Source: CAYZQH01 sp050300015 (GTDB taxonomy: Bacteria > Pseudomonadota > Gammaproteobacteria > Pseudomonadales > Cellvibrionaceae). From it: a stretch of DNA of 64,000 nucleotides. Of this stretch, positions 44,283 through 53,977 are shown one piece after another (positions within the stretch are counted from its first letter, which is position 1; each line of letters begins with the position of its first letter). The stretch lies in contig JBNKWZ010000028.1 of the NCBI GenBank assembly GCA_050300015.1, positions 62,001 through 126,000 on the forward strand, given 5' to 3'. The position numbers and the translations under genes are program-made. A model generated the notes under the pieces. It was not told the origin of the DNA and ran no database searches. It saw only the letters and a list, made by a program, of their open reading frames with translations.

Positions 44283-46013
44283 ATGAATATGACCCTGAGA
44301 GCCCTATTAACCGAGCGTGTCGACGCTGCTATGCGAAGCTGCGGCGTTCCCGAATCTTGCCCTGCTGCAGTTGCCCTGAGCAAGAAGCCTGAATTTGGCG
44401 AATACCAAGCCAACGGAGCTATGGGGGCCGCAAAAAAAATGGAGACTAACCCTCGGGCGCTGGCGCAAGCCATTGTCGATGCTTTAAAGGTAGACGATTT
44501 GGCCGCAAAGGTTGAGGTGGCAGGCCCCGGGTTTATCAATATTCACCTGCGGCAAGACTGGCTGGCAAAGCGTTTAGCCGGCGCTTCGCAGGTCACTCCC
44601 ACGCCATCACCGCAAACCATCGTAGTGGACTATTCCAGCCCCAACCTGGCCAAAGAAATGCACGTGGGCCATCTGCGTTCCTCCATCATCGGTGATGCCA
44701 TGGTACGGATTTTATCCTACCTCGGCCACACTGTTATTCGCCAAAACCACGTGGGGGATTGGGGCACCCAGTTTGGCATGTTGATCGCCGAGCTAGAATC
44801 CCAGCTCAAAAGCGGTGAAGCTGCAGAAATGGCACTACAAGATTTGGAAGTGTTTTACCAGCAGGCCAAACAACACTTTGATGCCGATGAAGCCTTCGCC
44901 AATACAGCGCGCGACTATGTAGTCAAGCTCCAAGGAGGGGACCCCACCGTATTGGCCTTGTGGCATAAGTTCCGCGTTGTGTCACTGAAACACAGTCAAG
45001 ACATCTACGACTTGCTCAATGTCTCACTCAACGAAGAAGACGTGCGCGGCGAAAGTTTTTACAACGACGACCTCGCGGTACTGGTTGGTGAACTTCAGCA
45101 GCAGGGTCTGGCACAGGAAGACCAAGGCGCACAAGTGGTGTTTTTGCAGGAGCTGGCCGATAAAAAAGGCAACCCCTCCCCAGTGTTAGTGCAGAAAAAA
45201 GATGGCGGCTATTTGTATGCCACCTCAGATTTAGCGGCCCTGCGTTATCGCGCCAACACCTTGCATGCTGACCGAATCATGGTGTTTTCGGATGCACGCC
45301 AATCGCTCCACATGCAGCAGGTGTATACCTTGGCCAAAAAGGCAGGCTTTGTGGGTGCGGCGGTGTCACTAGAGCATCACCCCTTTGGCACCATGATGGG
45401 CAACGACGGAAAACCCTTTAAAACACGCAGCGGAGGCACGGTTAAATTAGCAGACCTTCTGCAAGAGGCTTGCGACAGAGCACATCAAACCGTTACGGAA
45501 AAAAGCCCTGACCTACCTTTTAGCGAAGCACAAGACATTGCACGCAAAGTGGGCATTGGTGCGGTCAAATATGCAGATCTCTGTAAAACCCGCACTCACG
45601 ACTACATTTTTGATTGGGATTTAATGCTCAGCTTTGAGGGCAATACAGGCCCCTATTTGCAATACGCCTACACTCGTATTCAGAGTATTTTAAGAAAGGC
45701 CAATGTGTCTTCCGCCGAGGTAACCGGCACGCTTGTGATTGCGGCGACAGAAGAAAAAGACTTGGCTGTAAAACTTTTGCAGTTTCAAGAAGTGCTTGAG
45801 CAAGCCGCCGTTGACGCCTACCCCCATTTGCTGTGCACCTACCTTTACGATCTGGCCAGCCTGTTTATGCGCTTTTACGAAGCCTGCCCCATTCTAAAAG
45901 AGGGCGTGGCGCCAAGCGTTCGTGACAGTCGTTTAACCTTGGCCAACCATGTGGCCCAAACAATAGAAAATGGCTTGAACCTATTAGGCATTGAAGTCAT
46001 GCCGCGCATGTAA
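44283..46013 (+). CDS. argS: Arginyl-tRNA synthetase
   Basis: A 576-residue class I synthetase. The N-terminal ArgS-specific domain, the HIGH equivalent HVGH in KEMHVGHLRSSIIGD, the FKTRSGGTVKLADLL region used in place of KMSKS, and the anticodon-binding helical domain ending ...GIEVMPRM are present. In many relatives a SPOR-domain gene follows; here an oppositely oriented outer-membrane gene follows. Confidence 0.98.
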   Translation: MNMTLRALLTERVDAAMRSCGVPESCPAAVALSKKPEFGEYQANGAMGAAKKMETNPRALAQAIVDALKVDDLAAKVEVAGPGFINIHLRQDWLAKRLAGASQVTPTPSPQTIVVDYSSPNLAKEMHVGHLRSSIIGDAMVRILSYLGHTVIRQNHVGDWGTQFGMLIAELESQLKSGEAAEMALQDLEVFYQQAKQHFDADEAFANTARDYVVKLQGGDPTVLALWHKFRVVSLKHSQDIYDLLNVSLNEEDVRGESFYNDDLAVLVGELQQQGLAQEDQGAQVVFLQELADKKGNPSPVLVQKKDGGYLYATSDLAALRYRANTLHADRIMVFSDARQSLHMQQVYTLAKKAGFVGAAVSLEHHPFGTMMGNDGKPFKTRSGGTVKLADLLQEACDRAHQTVTEKSPDLPFSEAQDIARKVGIGAVKYADLCKTRTHDYIFDWDLMLSFEGNTGPYLQYAYTRIQSILRKANVSSAEVTGTLVIAATEEKDLAVKLLQFQEVLEQAAVDAYPHLLCTYLYDLASLFMRFYEACPILKEGVAPSVRDSRLTLANHVAQTIENGLNLLGIEVMPRM

Positions 46014-46098
46014 GGGTGCGACGCGGAATCCCAAGGCACTGAAATATGGTACGACGTAAACAAAGAGATGGGGCAGACATTGCCCCCTGATAACACCA

Positions 46099-46830
46099 CT
46101 AAAAACGGACTTTGGCGTTCAATGCCCAAATATTCTCACTCTCCACCCTTTGATACAATGCACCTGCGGCAAATGTGGGGGTAAAGAATTTTTCGACTTG
46201 AACACCCACGGCACTTTCGCCAAACACGCGCTCAAGAATCACACCAACCCCCAGGGTGGGATCGGGAAAGTACGTTCCGGTCACCGCATAATTATCGTCC
46301 GCGCCATCGCCACCTGCGTCGTAATCCAACTCAATGCGATACGCGCGCTTTGTGTCCAACGCCTTAACGTATTGGATATCAAAATTGAGCTCATAATCTA
46401 TTTCAGTATCATATTCGGTGAACATCAAAAGACCTGGCAGAGGCGCAACTCCGACAGCAACAAAAGCACCGGTATCGGTGGCACCAAAACCAAAGCCACT
46501 CACTTTGGTAGATCGAATACCTACCCGACCAAAAAATCCTTTATTCTCGCCCATATAACCCTCTACACCCAACCTAAGCTCGCTCGTATCTAAAAATAAA
46601 TCAAGTTCGGTGTAGCTTAAAAATACATTCGCCGATTGCTGCATAAAGGCGGCTTCTTCCAAAGGCCCCTTGCCAGGCTCCACTGGCGAGAAGTAATAGC
46701 GGGCGGAGAGCACAGCCGTATCAACGACATCCGCGATTCTCCCGTAAGTGAAGTCTAACTCAGTATTGTAAGCACTGGCTGAATGTGAAAAGGCCAAAAG
46801 TACTGTTGCGAATCCTAGAGAGGCTTTCAT
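46099..46830 (-). CDS. Putative outer-membrane beta-barrel protein (YfaZ-like)
   Basis: A 243-residue protein with a signal peptide ending SHSASA. The mature part alternates hydrophobic and polar residues in short strands (ANVFLSYTELDLFL, LRLGVEGYMG, YRIELDYDAGGD) and ends with ALNAKVRF, an aromatic C-terminus as in BAM substrates. It looks like the YfaZ family, whose role is unknown. It is a single gene. Confidence 0.7.
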   Translation of the reverse strand: MKASLGFATVLLAFSHSASAYNTELDFTYGRIADVVDTAVLSARYYFSPVEPGKGPLEEAAFMQQSANVFLSYTELDLFLDTSELRLGVEGYMGENKGFFGRVGIRSTKVSGFGFGATDTGAFVAVGVAPLPGLLMFTEYDTEIDYELNFDIQYVKALDTKRAYRIELDYDAGGDGADDNYAVTGTYFPDPTLGVGVILERVFGESAVGVQVEKFFTPTFAAGALYQRVESENIWALNAKVRF

Positions 46831-46938
46831 GGTATTTCCTTGTTGTTAGTAAAATAATCCTGAGATGCCATAACCCTAACAATTTTTTAGTTTCGCGCCA
46901 ACCAGAAAATAAAACCGATAGCCGAGAAAGCGTTCAGC

Positions 46939-48357
46939 CTAATCCGCCGAAAATAACAAACTCACTCGGCTATTTTTCTGCGCAATGTTATTCCAAACAT
47001 CGGCTGAAAAGGTGTCATTGTTGGCAGGGTAGCGGTGTTTGGGGGCGCTGTAATTGTGGGTGGACAACTCCACCTCAATATTACCCTCTTGTAAGATCGG
47101 TGCGGTATTGAGGTAATTTAAAAAGGTAATGGATATTTGCTCACTCAACGGCACCTCGGGTGAAATATTACTCATCAGCGTGCAACTGTCCAGGGTTGAC
47201 TTGGGAGGCGGCAACACCCATTCGCCATTATTGCCGCGCACCACACAGTAATTCCCCAAGTGGGTATCCATATACACCGTGCCCGAAAAGTTTGCGGCTT
47301 TCAACAGTGCCAACAGCTCACCCAAAATGTACACTCGGTCATTGTTGAGCGGGGTTTCTCCAAACCCTATCTGGTTATTCACATTGACGGCCCAACCCAG
47401 CGCATCGAGCAGCACTTGCTTGTCGGCAAAGCTTGCTGCGGACTGCCGCCTATCGGCCGACGTGCCCACCTGCTCAAACAAGCGCGTAATCAGTTGCTCT
47501 TGCGCACGGGTACGCTCCACCAATTCATCCATTTGCACGCGTGTAATGCTTTGGTGACGATTATTGATATAGAGGTGATATCCCGTAAAGGCAATCACGA
47601 TTAAAATCAAACTGAGAATCAAAGTAATCGCTGGGTTTTTTTCTGCCACCACAATCGGCTCATCCAAAACCGGTTGTGATTCGGCCTCGGCAGCGCGCGC
47701 ACGAGCAGCCCCCTGGCCATCGCGGCTTTGTAGCTCCCGAGCCAAGCGCCGCAACACAAATTTACTGCTGTCTTCAATCTCTTGTCGAACCTTGGTGATG
47801 TGAATTTCAAATAAACGGCTAACCTGTCGCTGAACGTGATTGAGCGCCTCCGCCAGCCTGGCATCACTTGGATCGACCCTTGTACTGTTGTCCGGGCTTA
47901 GGCTGTCGACGTCCTCCTCATCTGGCGTTTGAGTAACAGCGGAAGGAGAGGGGGACGCCGCGGTTTTAGAGGTTGCCGATTTGGGGGCAATGCCCAGGCT
48001 CGCCAATACTTTCTCTAGATTCGAGGGTTTAACCACCTCCTTACTTAAGATATCAATGGCCCCAAGCGCACGCGCCTGCCCAACGTACACATCGCCCTGT
48101 TCAGATGTGTACATAATCACGGGAATTAAAGCGGTATCCGGGTTCGACTTAATCACCTTGAGGGCATCCAAACCATCCATGCCCTCCATATGGTGATCTA
48201 AAAACACCACCGCTGGATGACGGTAACTGAGATAACCAAAAGCCTCTTCAGCAGACAACACAGTGTCTACATCTAGGTCATAGCGCTCGAGCATCTTTTT
48301 GAGGCGCGCTTGCGCCGTGCGAGAATCGTCAACAATCAATACGCGATTTTGGGACAT
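46939..48357 (-). CDS. Membrane-tethered response regulator with periplasmic domain
   Basis: A 472-residue protein. Residues 1-122 are a REC domain with the acidic pair Asp10-Asp11, phosphoacceptor Asp54, Thr84 and Lys106. A low-complexity linker (123-165) and a helical region (165-215) lead to one membrane helix at about 243-264. The remaining about 205 residues would be periplasmic, with a short coiled coil and an unrecognised domain (WAVNVNNQIGFGE, GNYCVV, IAQKNSRVSLLF). No DNA-binding or enzymatic output is visible. No kinase gene is adjacent. Start ATG follows AAGGCAAGG. Confidence 0.75.
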   Translation of the reverse strand: MSQNRVLIVDDSRTAQARLKKMLERYDLDVDTVLSAEEAFGYLSYRHPAVVFLDHHMEGMDGLDALKVIKSNPDTALIPVIMYTSEQGDVYVGQARALGAIDILSKEVVKPSNLEKVLASLGIAPKSATSKTAASPSPSAVTQTPDEEDVDSLSPDNSTRVDPSDARLAEALNHVQRQVSRLFEIHITKVRQEIEDSSKFVLRRLARELQSRDGQGAARARAAEAESQPVLDEPIVVAEKNPAITLILSLILIVIAFTGYHLYINNRHQSITRVQMDELVERTRAQEQLITRLFEQVGTSADRRQSAASFADKQVLLDALGWAVNVNNQIGFGETPLNNDRVYILGELLALLKAANFSGTVYMDTHLGNYCVVRGNNGEWVLPPPKSTLDSCTLMSNISPEVPLSEQISITFLNYLNTAPILQEGNIEVELSTHNYSAPKHRYPANNDTFSADVWNNIAQKNSRVSLLFSAD

Positions 48358-48745
48358 ACCTTGCCTTTGTTGGGTAGAAACCCATCCAGTAGGGTCTTTT
48401 ATCGGTTTTCAACACCTGGTTATAGCACAAATTGGTCAAACTTTGGCGAGGGGATTGGGTACTTTGTGGCGAAAGCCCGAAACAAAAAAAGGGCGGCAAT
48501 GCCGCCCCAAGAGTGCAGAAAGTTGCATCTGCTATCAAAGGAGAAGGGTGGCGGGTTGGGACAGAGTCCACACCGCCTGGTGTTCGTTGCATCAGGCTGC
48601 TGCGCAAAGCCATTGTGAGTAAAATCGCCTGGACGCACCACCAAGACCTTGGCGCCCTATCGGGCCAACAGAAAAAGCCATAGGTTCTTGCGGCTGTGAC
48701 TGTGCCTATTTCGATACCACACCCAGCCCACGGATGCGGCCCCAG
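48358..48745. other. 388-base gap holding the nirD 3' region
   Basis: No reading frame is convincing. The stretch between nirD and the terminator at 48484-48507 is about 240 bases of G+C-rich minus-strand sequence with several possible short stems, so it could be a long 3' untranslated region or a small RNA. No known RNA family is recognised. Confidence 0.35.
48484..48507 (-). terminator. Intrinsic terminator of cobA-nirB-nirD
   Basis: On the minus strand GGGCGGC-ATT-GCCGCCC is followed by seven T residues. It lies about 240 bases past the nirD stop and upstream of the response-regulator gene. Confidence 0.85.
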
Positions 48746-49090
48746 TTAAGGGCTCGCCACTTCCACTACGCCGTTCATTTCTCTCACGTCATAGGTTTTG
48801 AGGTTTACCGAATCATCCTCCAAGCATGCGCCCGTAATCAAATTAAAGTGCTGCTTGTAGATGGGAGACGCCACCACCAATTGGCCTTTAAGGTCGCCCA
48901 CAATCCCACGCGATAGCACCGCTGTCTGAGTAAAGGGGTCAATGGCGCTAACCGCATACAATTGATCTTGTACCCTGAAAATCGCCACTTGCTCGCCACT
49001 GACCAGAGCACGCACACCCAAATTAGGAAGAATATCGGCACTGTCACACACTGCTTGCCACGCTACGGTGGCCACTTCTGCTACTGTCAT
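48746..49090 (-). CDS. nirD: Nitrite reductase (NADH) small subunit NirD
   Basis: A 114-residue Rieske-like subunit of assimilatory NADH-nitrite reductase. The fold is visible in VAIFRVQDQLYAVSAIDPF and VASPIYKQHFNLITGACLED; the Rieske Cys/His ligands are absent, as usual for NirD. ATG 49090 has GAGAAAG upstream; an in-frame TTG overlapping the nirB stop is less likely. Last gene of the operon. Confidence 0.95.
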   Translation of the reverse strand: MTVAEVATVAWQAVCDSADILPNLGVRALVSGEQVAIFRVQDQLYAVSAIDPFTQTAVLSRGIVGDLKGQLVVASPIYKQHFNLITGACLEDDSVNLKTYDVREMNGVVEVASP

Positions 49091-49125
49091 GTTCTTTCTC
49101 ACTACACGCTTACGGATGGGATCAA

Positions 49126-51672
49126 TCAAGCGGTTTCTAAGGTATCCGCTTCAATAAAACGCACCAATTCTTCTTCATTGGCAGGCCGAATTTGTTCACG
49201 CTCCTCTACAAATACAACGGTGTTGTCTTTCTCGTCGCTATTGACAAAGGTACGGAAACGCTTGCGCTTATCAGAGTCTTCCACAGTGGTTTTCCATTCG
49301 CACTGGTAAGCCCCAACAACCAACTGCATTTCGCTTTCCAGTTCCTCAGCCAGGTTTAACTTGTCGTCAATGACCACACTTTTAAGGTAATCCAAACCGC
49401 CTTCTAAGTTGTCCATCCACACGGAAGTTCTCTGCAACCGATCCGCGGTGCGCACATAGAACATCAAAAAGCGATCGATGTATTTGATCAACGTTTCATC
49501 GTCCAAACCTGTCGCAAACAAATCTGCATGACGGGGTTTCATCCCCCCATTACCACAAACATACAAACTCCAACCCGTCTCAGTGGCGATAATTCCCACA
49601 TCCTTGCTTTGCGCTTCGGCGCATTCACGGGTACACCCCGACACGGCAAACTTGAGCTTATGAGGCGAACGCAAACCCTTGTAGCGATTTTCAATGTCGA
49701 TGGCCATACCCAAACTGTCGAGCACACCATAACGACACCAAGTACTGCCCACACAGGATTTGACGGTACGTACCGATTTACCATAGGCGTGACCCGTTTC
49801 AAACCCTGCAGCCACCAACTCTTCCCAAATTAAAGGAAGCTCATGCTGTTGTGCGCCAAACAAATCGATGCGTTGGCCACCGGTGATTTTGGTATACAGG
49901 TTATATTTTTTGGCAACTTCACCGAGCACGATGAGCTTGTCCGGTGTGATTTCTCCACCTGCAATTCTCGGCACAATGGAATAGGTTCCATTTTTTTGCA
50001 TATTCGCCATAAAATAGTCATTGGTATCTTGCAGCTGTGCCAACTCCTTTTTCAGGATGAAGTCGTTCCAGCAACTCGCCAAAATAGAGGCCACTGCGGG
50101 TTTACAAATATCGCAGCCCAACCCCTTACCGTGCTTTTCAACCAATTCACTAAAGGATTGAATTTTTTCAACCCGTACAATGTGGTAAAGCTCCTGACGC
50201 GTATGGGCAAAGTGTTCGCATAGGTCGGTATTGACTTCCACCCCCAACTTGGTCAATTCATTGTTCATAACCTGCGTGGCCAATGCCACACAACCACCAC
50301 AACCGGTACCTGCTTTTGTGGTCGCTTTAATATCACCAATGGTGGTCGCCCCCTCTTGGACGGCACAGCAAATTTGCCCCTTAGAGACATCATGACAACT
50401 GCAAATGGAGGCCGTCTCGGGCAATGCGTCCACGCCCAAACCTAGGGCTGCGCCTCCATCTCCTGCGGGCACAATCAAACCCTCGGGGTTTTCGGGTAAA
50501 TCCATATCGTTGAGTGCCAATTGCAATAAATTGCCATAGGCCTCAACTTCACCCACCAATACCGCACCCAACAGCTTTTTCCCATCCTTTGAAACAATCA
50601 GTCGCTTGTAAATTTCGTTGATGCCGTCTTGGTACACAAAACTAAGCGCACCAGGTGTGCGAGCCTGTGCATCTCCGATACTGGCCACATCCACACCCAA
50701 CAATTTCAGCTTGGTACTCATATCTGCGCCGGTAAAGGCTTCGTCGCCACCAGTAATGTGCGACACGGCCACTTTGGCCATTTGATACCCCGGTGCCACC
50801 AAACCAAAAATGCGGCCATTCCACAGGGCGCATTCACCCACCGCGTAAATATTGGGAATACTGGTTTGGCAGTAGTTGTTGACTACAATACCACCGCGCT
50901 CACCAACGTCTAAGCCATGCTGACGCGCCAGCTCATCTTGAGGTCGAATACCGGCAGAAAATAAAATCATGTCGGTTTCCAAAAATGAACCGTCCGCAAA
51001 GTTCATTCGATAACGGCAGTTTTCTCCGGCCACAATTTCTTGCGTGTTTTTCTCTGTGTGAACTTCTACATCCAGCGCTTCGATTTTTTTGCGAAGCACT
51101 GCCCCACCGCCTTCATCTAATTGGACGGCCATCAAACGCGGTGCAAACTCCACCACGTGCGTTTTCAACCCTAAGTTTTTTAATGCGTTGGCGGCCTCCA
51201 AACCCAGCAGACCACCACCCACCACGACACCCACTTTACTTGCTTTGGCCGAAGCCGTGATGGCTTCTAGATCTTCAATGGTTCGATAAACCAGGCAGTG
51301 AGGCTGGTCCTTACCGGGAATGGGAGGCACAAAGGGGTACGACCCTGTCGCCATAATCAAAGTGTCGTAGGCTTCCTTACGACCGGAAGCGGTAACCACT
51401 TTATTGTTGGCATGATCTATTTCCACCACTTTGTCGTTAAGCACATAATTCACACCGTTTTCGTGGTAGTAAGATTCCGAAGTCAACATTAAATCTTCGG
51501 CGGTAGAACCCGAAAAATAGGCGCTTAGCTGCACGCGGTCGTAGGCCAAGCGAGGCTCCTCAGAGAAGGTCACAATGTCGTACTGCTCCGCGGTTGGCAC
51601 GGCCAATAAATTTTCAATGGCTTTGTGGCCAACCATACCATTGCCCACCACAACCACTTTTTGTTTATTCAT
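49126..51672 (-). CDS. nirB: Nitrite reductase (NADH) large subunit NirB
   Basis: An 848-residue FAD/siroheme enzyme reducing nitrite to ammonium with NADH. The N-terminal FAD/NAD domain (VVVGNGMVGHKAIENL) is followed by a BFD-like [2Fe-2S] domain (ICSCHDVSKGQI...GTGCGGC) and the sulfite/nitrite-reductase domains with the [4Fe-4S]-siroheme cysteines in GSTWCRYG and SGCTRECAEAQ. All parts are present. Siroheme would depend on cobA, the preceding gene. Confidence 0.97.
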   Translation of the reverse strand: MNKQKVVVVGNGMVGHKAIENLLAVPTAEQYDIVTFSEEPRLAYDRVQLSAYFSGSTAEDLMLTSESYYHENGVNYVLNDKVVEIDHANNKVVTASGRKEAYDTLIMATGSYPFVPPIPGKDQPHCLVYRTIEDLEAITASAKASKVGVVVGGGLLGLEAANALKNLGLKTHVVEFAPRLMAVQLDEGGGAVLRKKIEALDVEVHTEKNTQEIVAGENCRYRMNFADGSFLETDMILFSAGIRPQDELARQHGLDVGERGGIVVNNYCQTSIPNIYAVGECALWNGRIFGLVAPGYQMAKVAVSHITGGDEAFTGADMSTKLKLLGVDVASIGDAQARTPGALSFVYQDGINEIYKRLIVSKDGKKLLGAVLVGEVEAYGNLLQLALNDMDLPENPEGLIVPAGDGGAALGLGVDALPETASICSCHDVSKGQICCAVQEGATTIGDIKATTKAGTGCGGCVALATQVMNNELTKLGVEVNTDLCEHFAHTRQELYHIVRVEKIQSFSELVEKHGKGLGCDICKPAVASILASCWNDFILKKELAQLQDTNDYFMANMQKNGTYSIVPRIAGGEITPDKLIVLGEVAKKYNLYTKITGGQRIDLFGAQQHELPLIWEELVAAGFETGHAYGKSVRTVKSCVGSTWCRYGVLDSLGMAIDIENRYKGLRSPHKLKFAVSGCTRECAEAQSKDVGIIATETGWSLYVCGNGGMKPRHADLFATGLDDETLIKYIDRFLMFYVRTADRLQRTSVWMDNLEGGLDYLKSVVIDDKLNLAEELESEMQLVVGAYQCEWKTTVEDSDKRKRFRTFVNSDEKDNTVVFVEEREQIRPANEEELVRFIEADTLETA

Positions 51673-51689
51673 CTCTGCACATCCTCTAT

Positions 51690-52475
51690 CTATGCGGTTA
51701 ACCGCTCTTGTTCGAGTTTCAGTTGAGCCATAAAGGCCTCTGGCGCAAGCTCGCGCGCCAATGTCACCACCTCACCAATCACAATGATTGCGGGAGACTG
51801 AACGTTTTCCGATTGGACACTTTGTTGCAACTGGCCAAGCTCACTCACTATCAAACGCTGGTTGGCACGACAGCCATTTTCAATCAAGGCCACGGGGGTC
51901 GCCGATGAAAGCCCTCCTCGAATCAATGCTTGCTCGATGTAACCCGCCTGAGAAACTCCCATATAAAAAACCAAGGTGTGATCCAGGCTCGCAAGGGCTT
52001 GCCAATTGAGGTTGAGCTGCTTTTCTGCATGTGCCGTTACCACCGTACAGCCCTGTGACAATCCCCGATGGGTCAGAGGTATGCCAGCATAGGTTGCACA
52101 ACCAGAGGCTGCCGTTACACCAGGCACTACCTCGGCATCGATACCCGCATTCTTAAGCGCCAACAGTTCTTCACCACCACGGCCAAATACAAAAGGATCA
52201 CCGCCTTTTAATCGACATACTCGATAGCCCTGCCTAGCCTTCTTCACCAATAGGTTGTTTAAATCTGCTTGCGCAATACTGTGTTGTGCTTTTGATTTGC
52301 CCACATAAAACGCCGGCACAGTCTGCGGAAACAATGCACGAATGTCGTCACTGACTAATTGATCAAACAAGATTAAGTCCGCGGTCTGAATACACCGCAA
52401 TGCCCGAACCGTTAGCAAATCGGGGTCTCCTGGGCCTGCACCCACTAAAACTACTTTCCCAGTTGATCCTGACAC
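51690..52475 (-). CDS. cobA: Uroporphyrinogen-III C-methyltransferase
   Basis: A 261-residue SAM-dependent enzyme converting uroporphyrinogen III to precorrin-2, the first siroheme step. Signatures are VGAGPGDPDLLTVRA, RLKGGDPFVFGRGGEE and VPGVTAASGCATYAGIPLTHRG. Unlike CysG it has no dehydrogenase/ferrochelatase domain. The start is GTG with GAGG 11 bases upstream. It begins the cobA-nirB-nirD run, which ties it to NirB siroheme. Confidence 0.95.
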   Translation of the reverse strand: MSGSTGKVVLVGAGPGDPDLLTVRALRCIQTADLILFDQLVSDDIRALFPQTVPAFYVGKSKAQHSIAQADLNNLLVKKARQGYRVCRLKGGDPFVFGRGGEELLALKNAGIDAEVVPGVTAASGCATYAGIPLTHRGLSQGCTVVTAHAEKQLNLNWQALASLDHTLVFYMGVSQAGYIEQALIRGGLSSATPVALIENGCRANQRLIVSELGQLQQSVQSENVQSPAIIVIGEVVTLARELAPEAFMAQLKLEQERLTA

Positions 52476-52962
52476 GGCTTAGAAAACCTCAATTCTCAAA
52501 TTGCACTCATTTATTGCCCTAGCGGGTTAGCAAGGCGTTCGCTATTTTTTACACAATGGATCACTGCAAGCCCTATGCCACAGCGCAATCGCCTGAGGTT
52601 TTATTCAATTTTTCTATATATATCAGAGCATTAACACAGTTCAGCGCCAATACTCTTACGCTAACTGGCGCCCTACACAACAAGACATGGGTCAATATTG
52701 GTGCGCCTGTGCACGTAAATATTGCAGAAACACCCAGGAAGGCCACACAATTTACGCACCAAACAAGATCGCTTGCGGACCCATATCGCACAACTTTAGT
52801 GCCAAAAGTTGCGAGAGCACCCGCCCCCCCTCCGACGCCCCCTTTTTGGCACCGGATTGATGCATGCAGTGATGGCACCCCCTCCTTTATGTGAATTAAA
52901 ATTCGTGGTCAAATGGTGCTCAGAAATTCCCTTAAACCCGTTACACCTTCGGAGCTGAACAC
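52476..52962. promoter_or_regulatory. Divergent region between cobA-nirBD and moaA
   Basis: This 487-base region must control both nitrite reduction and molybdenum-cofactor genes. On the minus strand a sigma54-like element, TTGGCAC-TAAAG-TTGTGC (52805-52787), has the -24 GG and ten-base spacing but GT rather than GC at -12. An inverted repeat GCGCCAGT / ATTGGCGC with a 12-base loop lies near 52644-52671, and another (CAATATT / AATATTG) near 52693-52724. No Moco-riboswitch-like sequence and no gene were recognised. Confidence 0.35.
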
Positions 52963-53973
52963 GTGCAGTCGAGCAACGCCCAAGCAAAACTCGTCGATCG
53001 ATTTGGCAGGCAAATCGAGTACGTACGCCTTTCGGTGACTGATCGCTGTGATTTCAGGTGTACTTACTGTATGGCTGAAACCATGACGTTTTTGCCGCGT
53101 CGTGAGGTGTTATCGCTGGAAGAGTTACTGCAGGTTGCTCGCGCCTTCAAAGCGCTGGGGGTTTCACGACTGCGCATTACCGGTGGTGAGCCCTTGATTC
53201 GCCGAGATGTTTTGACTTTGTTTCACGCGATTGGAGAGCTGGGCTTTGAAGACCTCAGCCTCACCACCAATGGCGCCCGTTTACATCAGTTCGCCCCCGC
53301 ACTGGTAGAAGCGGGTGTAGATCGTGTCAACATCAGCCTGGATTCGCTACAACCCGAACGCTTTAAAACACTGACTCGTACCGGAGATCTGGCACAAGTA
53401 TTACAAGGCATTGATACCGCCATCGCCGCTGGCTTCAAAAAAATTAAAATCAATACCGTACTGCTTAAACACCACAATGCTGATGAAGCCACTGACCTTG
53501 TTCAGTTTTGCGTGGCCCGCGGGTTAGACATCAGCTTTATTGAAGAAATGCCTCTAGGGAGCATCACGTCTCACGAACGTGCCGAGGAGTTTGTCACTAG
53601 CGACAGCACTCGCCAAGTACTAGCAGACGCCTTTCATTTATCGCCATCCACTGAGACTACCGGTGGGCCCTCTCGGTATTTCCGGGTCGAGGGTACACAA
53701 ACCCGAGTGGGCTTTGTATCACCACACTCACACAACTTCTGCAGTCAGTGCAACCGTGTAAGGGTGAGCGCAGAAGGCAGGCTACTATTGTGTTTAGGCA
53801 ATGAGCACAGCGTGGACTTAAAATCGATATTGCGCACACAGGCTCAAGCTCAATGGCAACCGGCACTGCAAAACGCCATCGTCAAAGCCCTGGATCTTAA
53901 ACCTGAGCGCCATCATTTTAATCTTGAGGAGCCACCTCAAATTTTACGTTTTATGAATGCCACCGGCGGATGA
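52963..53973 (+). CDS. moaA: GTP 3',8-cyclase MoaA
   Basis: A 336-residue radical-SAM enzyme making the first molybdopterin intermediate from GTP. The N-terminal cluster motif is CDFRCTYC; the C-terminal cluster lies in FCSQCNRVRVSAEGRLLLCLG; and the essential Gly-Gly C-terminus is present (NATGG). The start is GTG with GGAG nine bases upstream. First of moaA-moaB-moeA. Confidence 0.97.
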   Translation: MQSSNAQAKLVDRFGRQIEYVRLSVTDRCDFRCTYCMAETMTFLPRREVLSLEELLQVARAFKALGVSRLRITGGEPLIRRDVLTLFHAIGELGFEDLSLTTNGARLHQFAPALVEAGVDRVNISLDSLQPERFKTLTRTGDLAQVLQGIDTAIAAGFKKIKINTVLLKHHNADEATDLVQFCVARGLDISFIEEMPLGSITSHERAEEFVTSDSTRQVLADAFHLSPSTETTGGPSRYFRVEGTQTRVGFVSPHSHNFCSQCNRVRVSAEGRLLLCLGNEHSVDLKSILRTQAQAQWQPALQNAIVKALDLKPERHHFNLEEPPQILRFMNATGG

Positions 53974-53977
53974 ACCC

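Noticed and set aside
52476..52962. Moco riboswitch or NasT (ANTAR) two-hairpin leader
   Set aside because: No conserved Moco-motif sequence and no paired hexaloop hairpins with the expected A1/G4 pattern followed by a terminator were seen.
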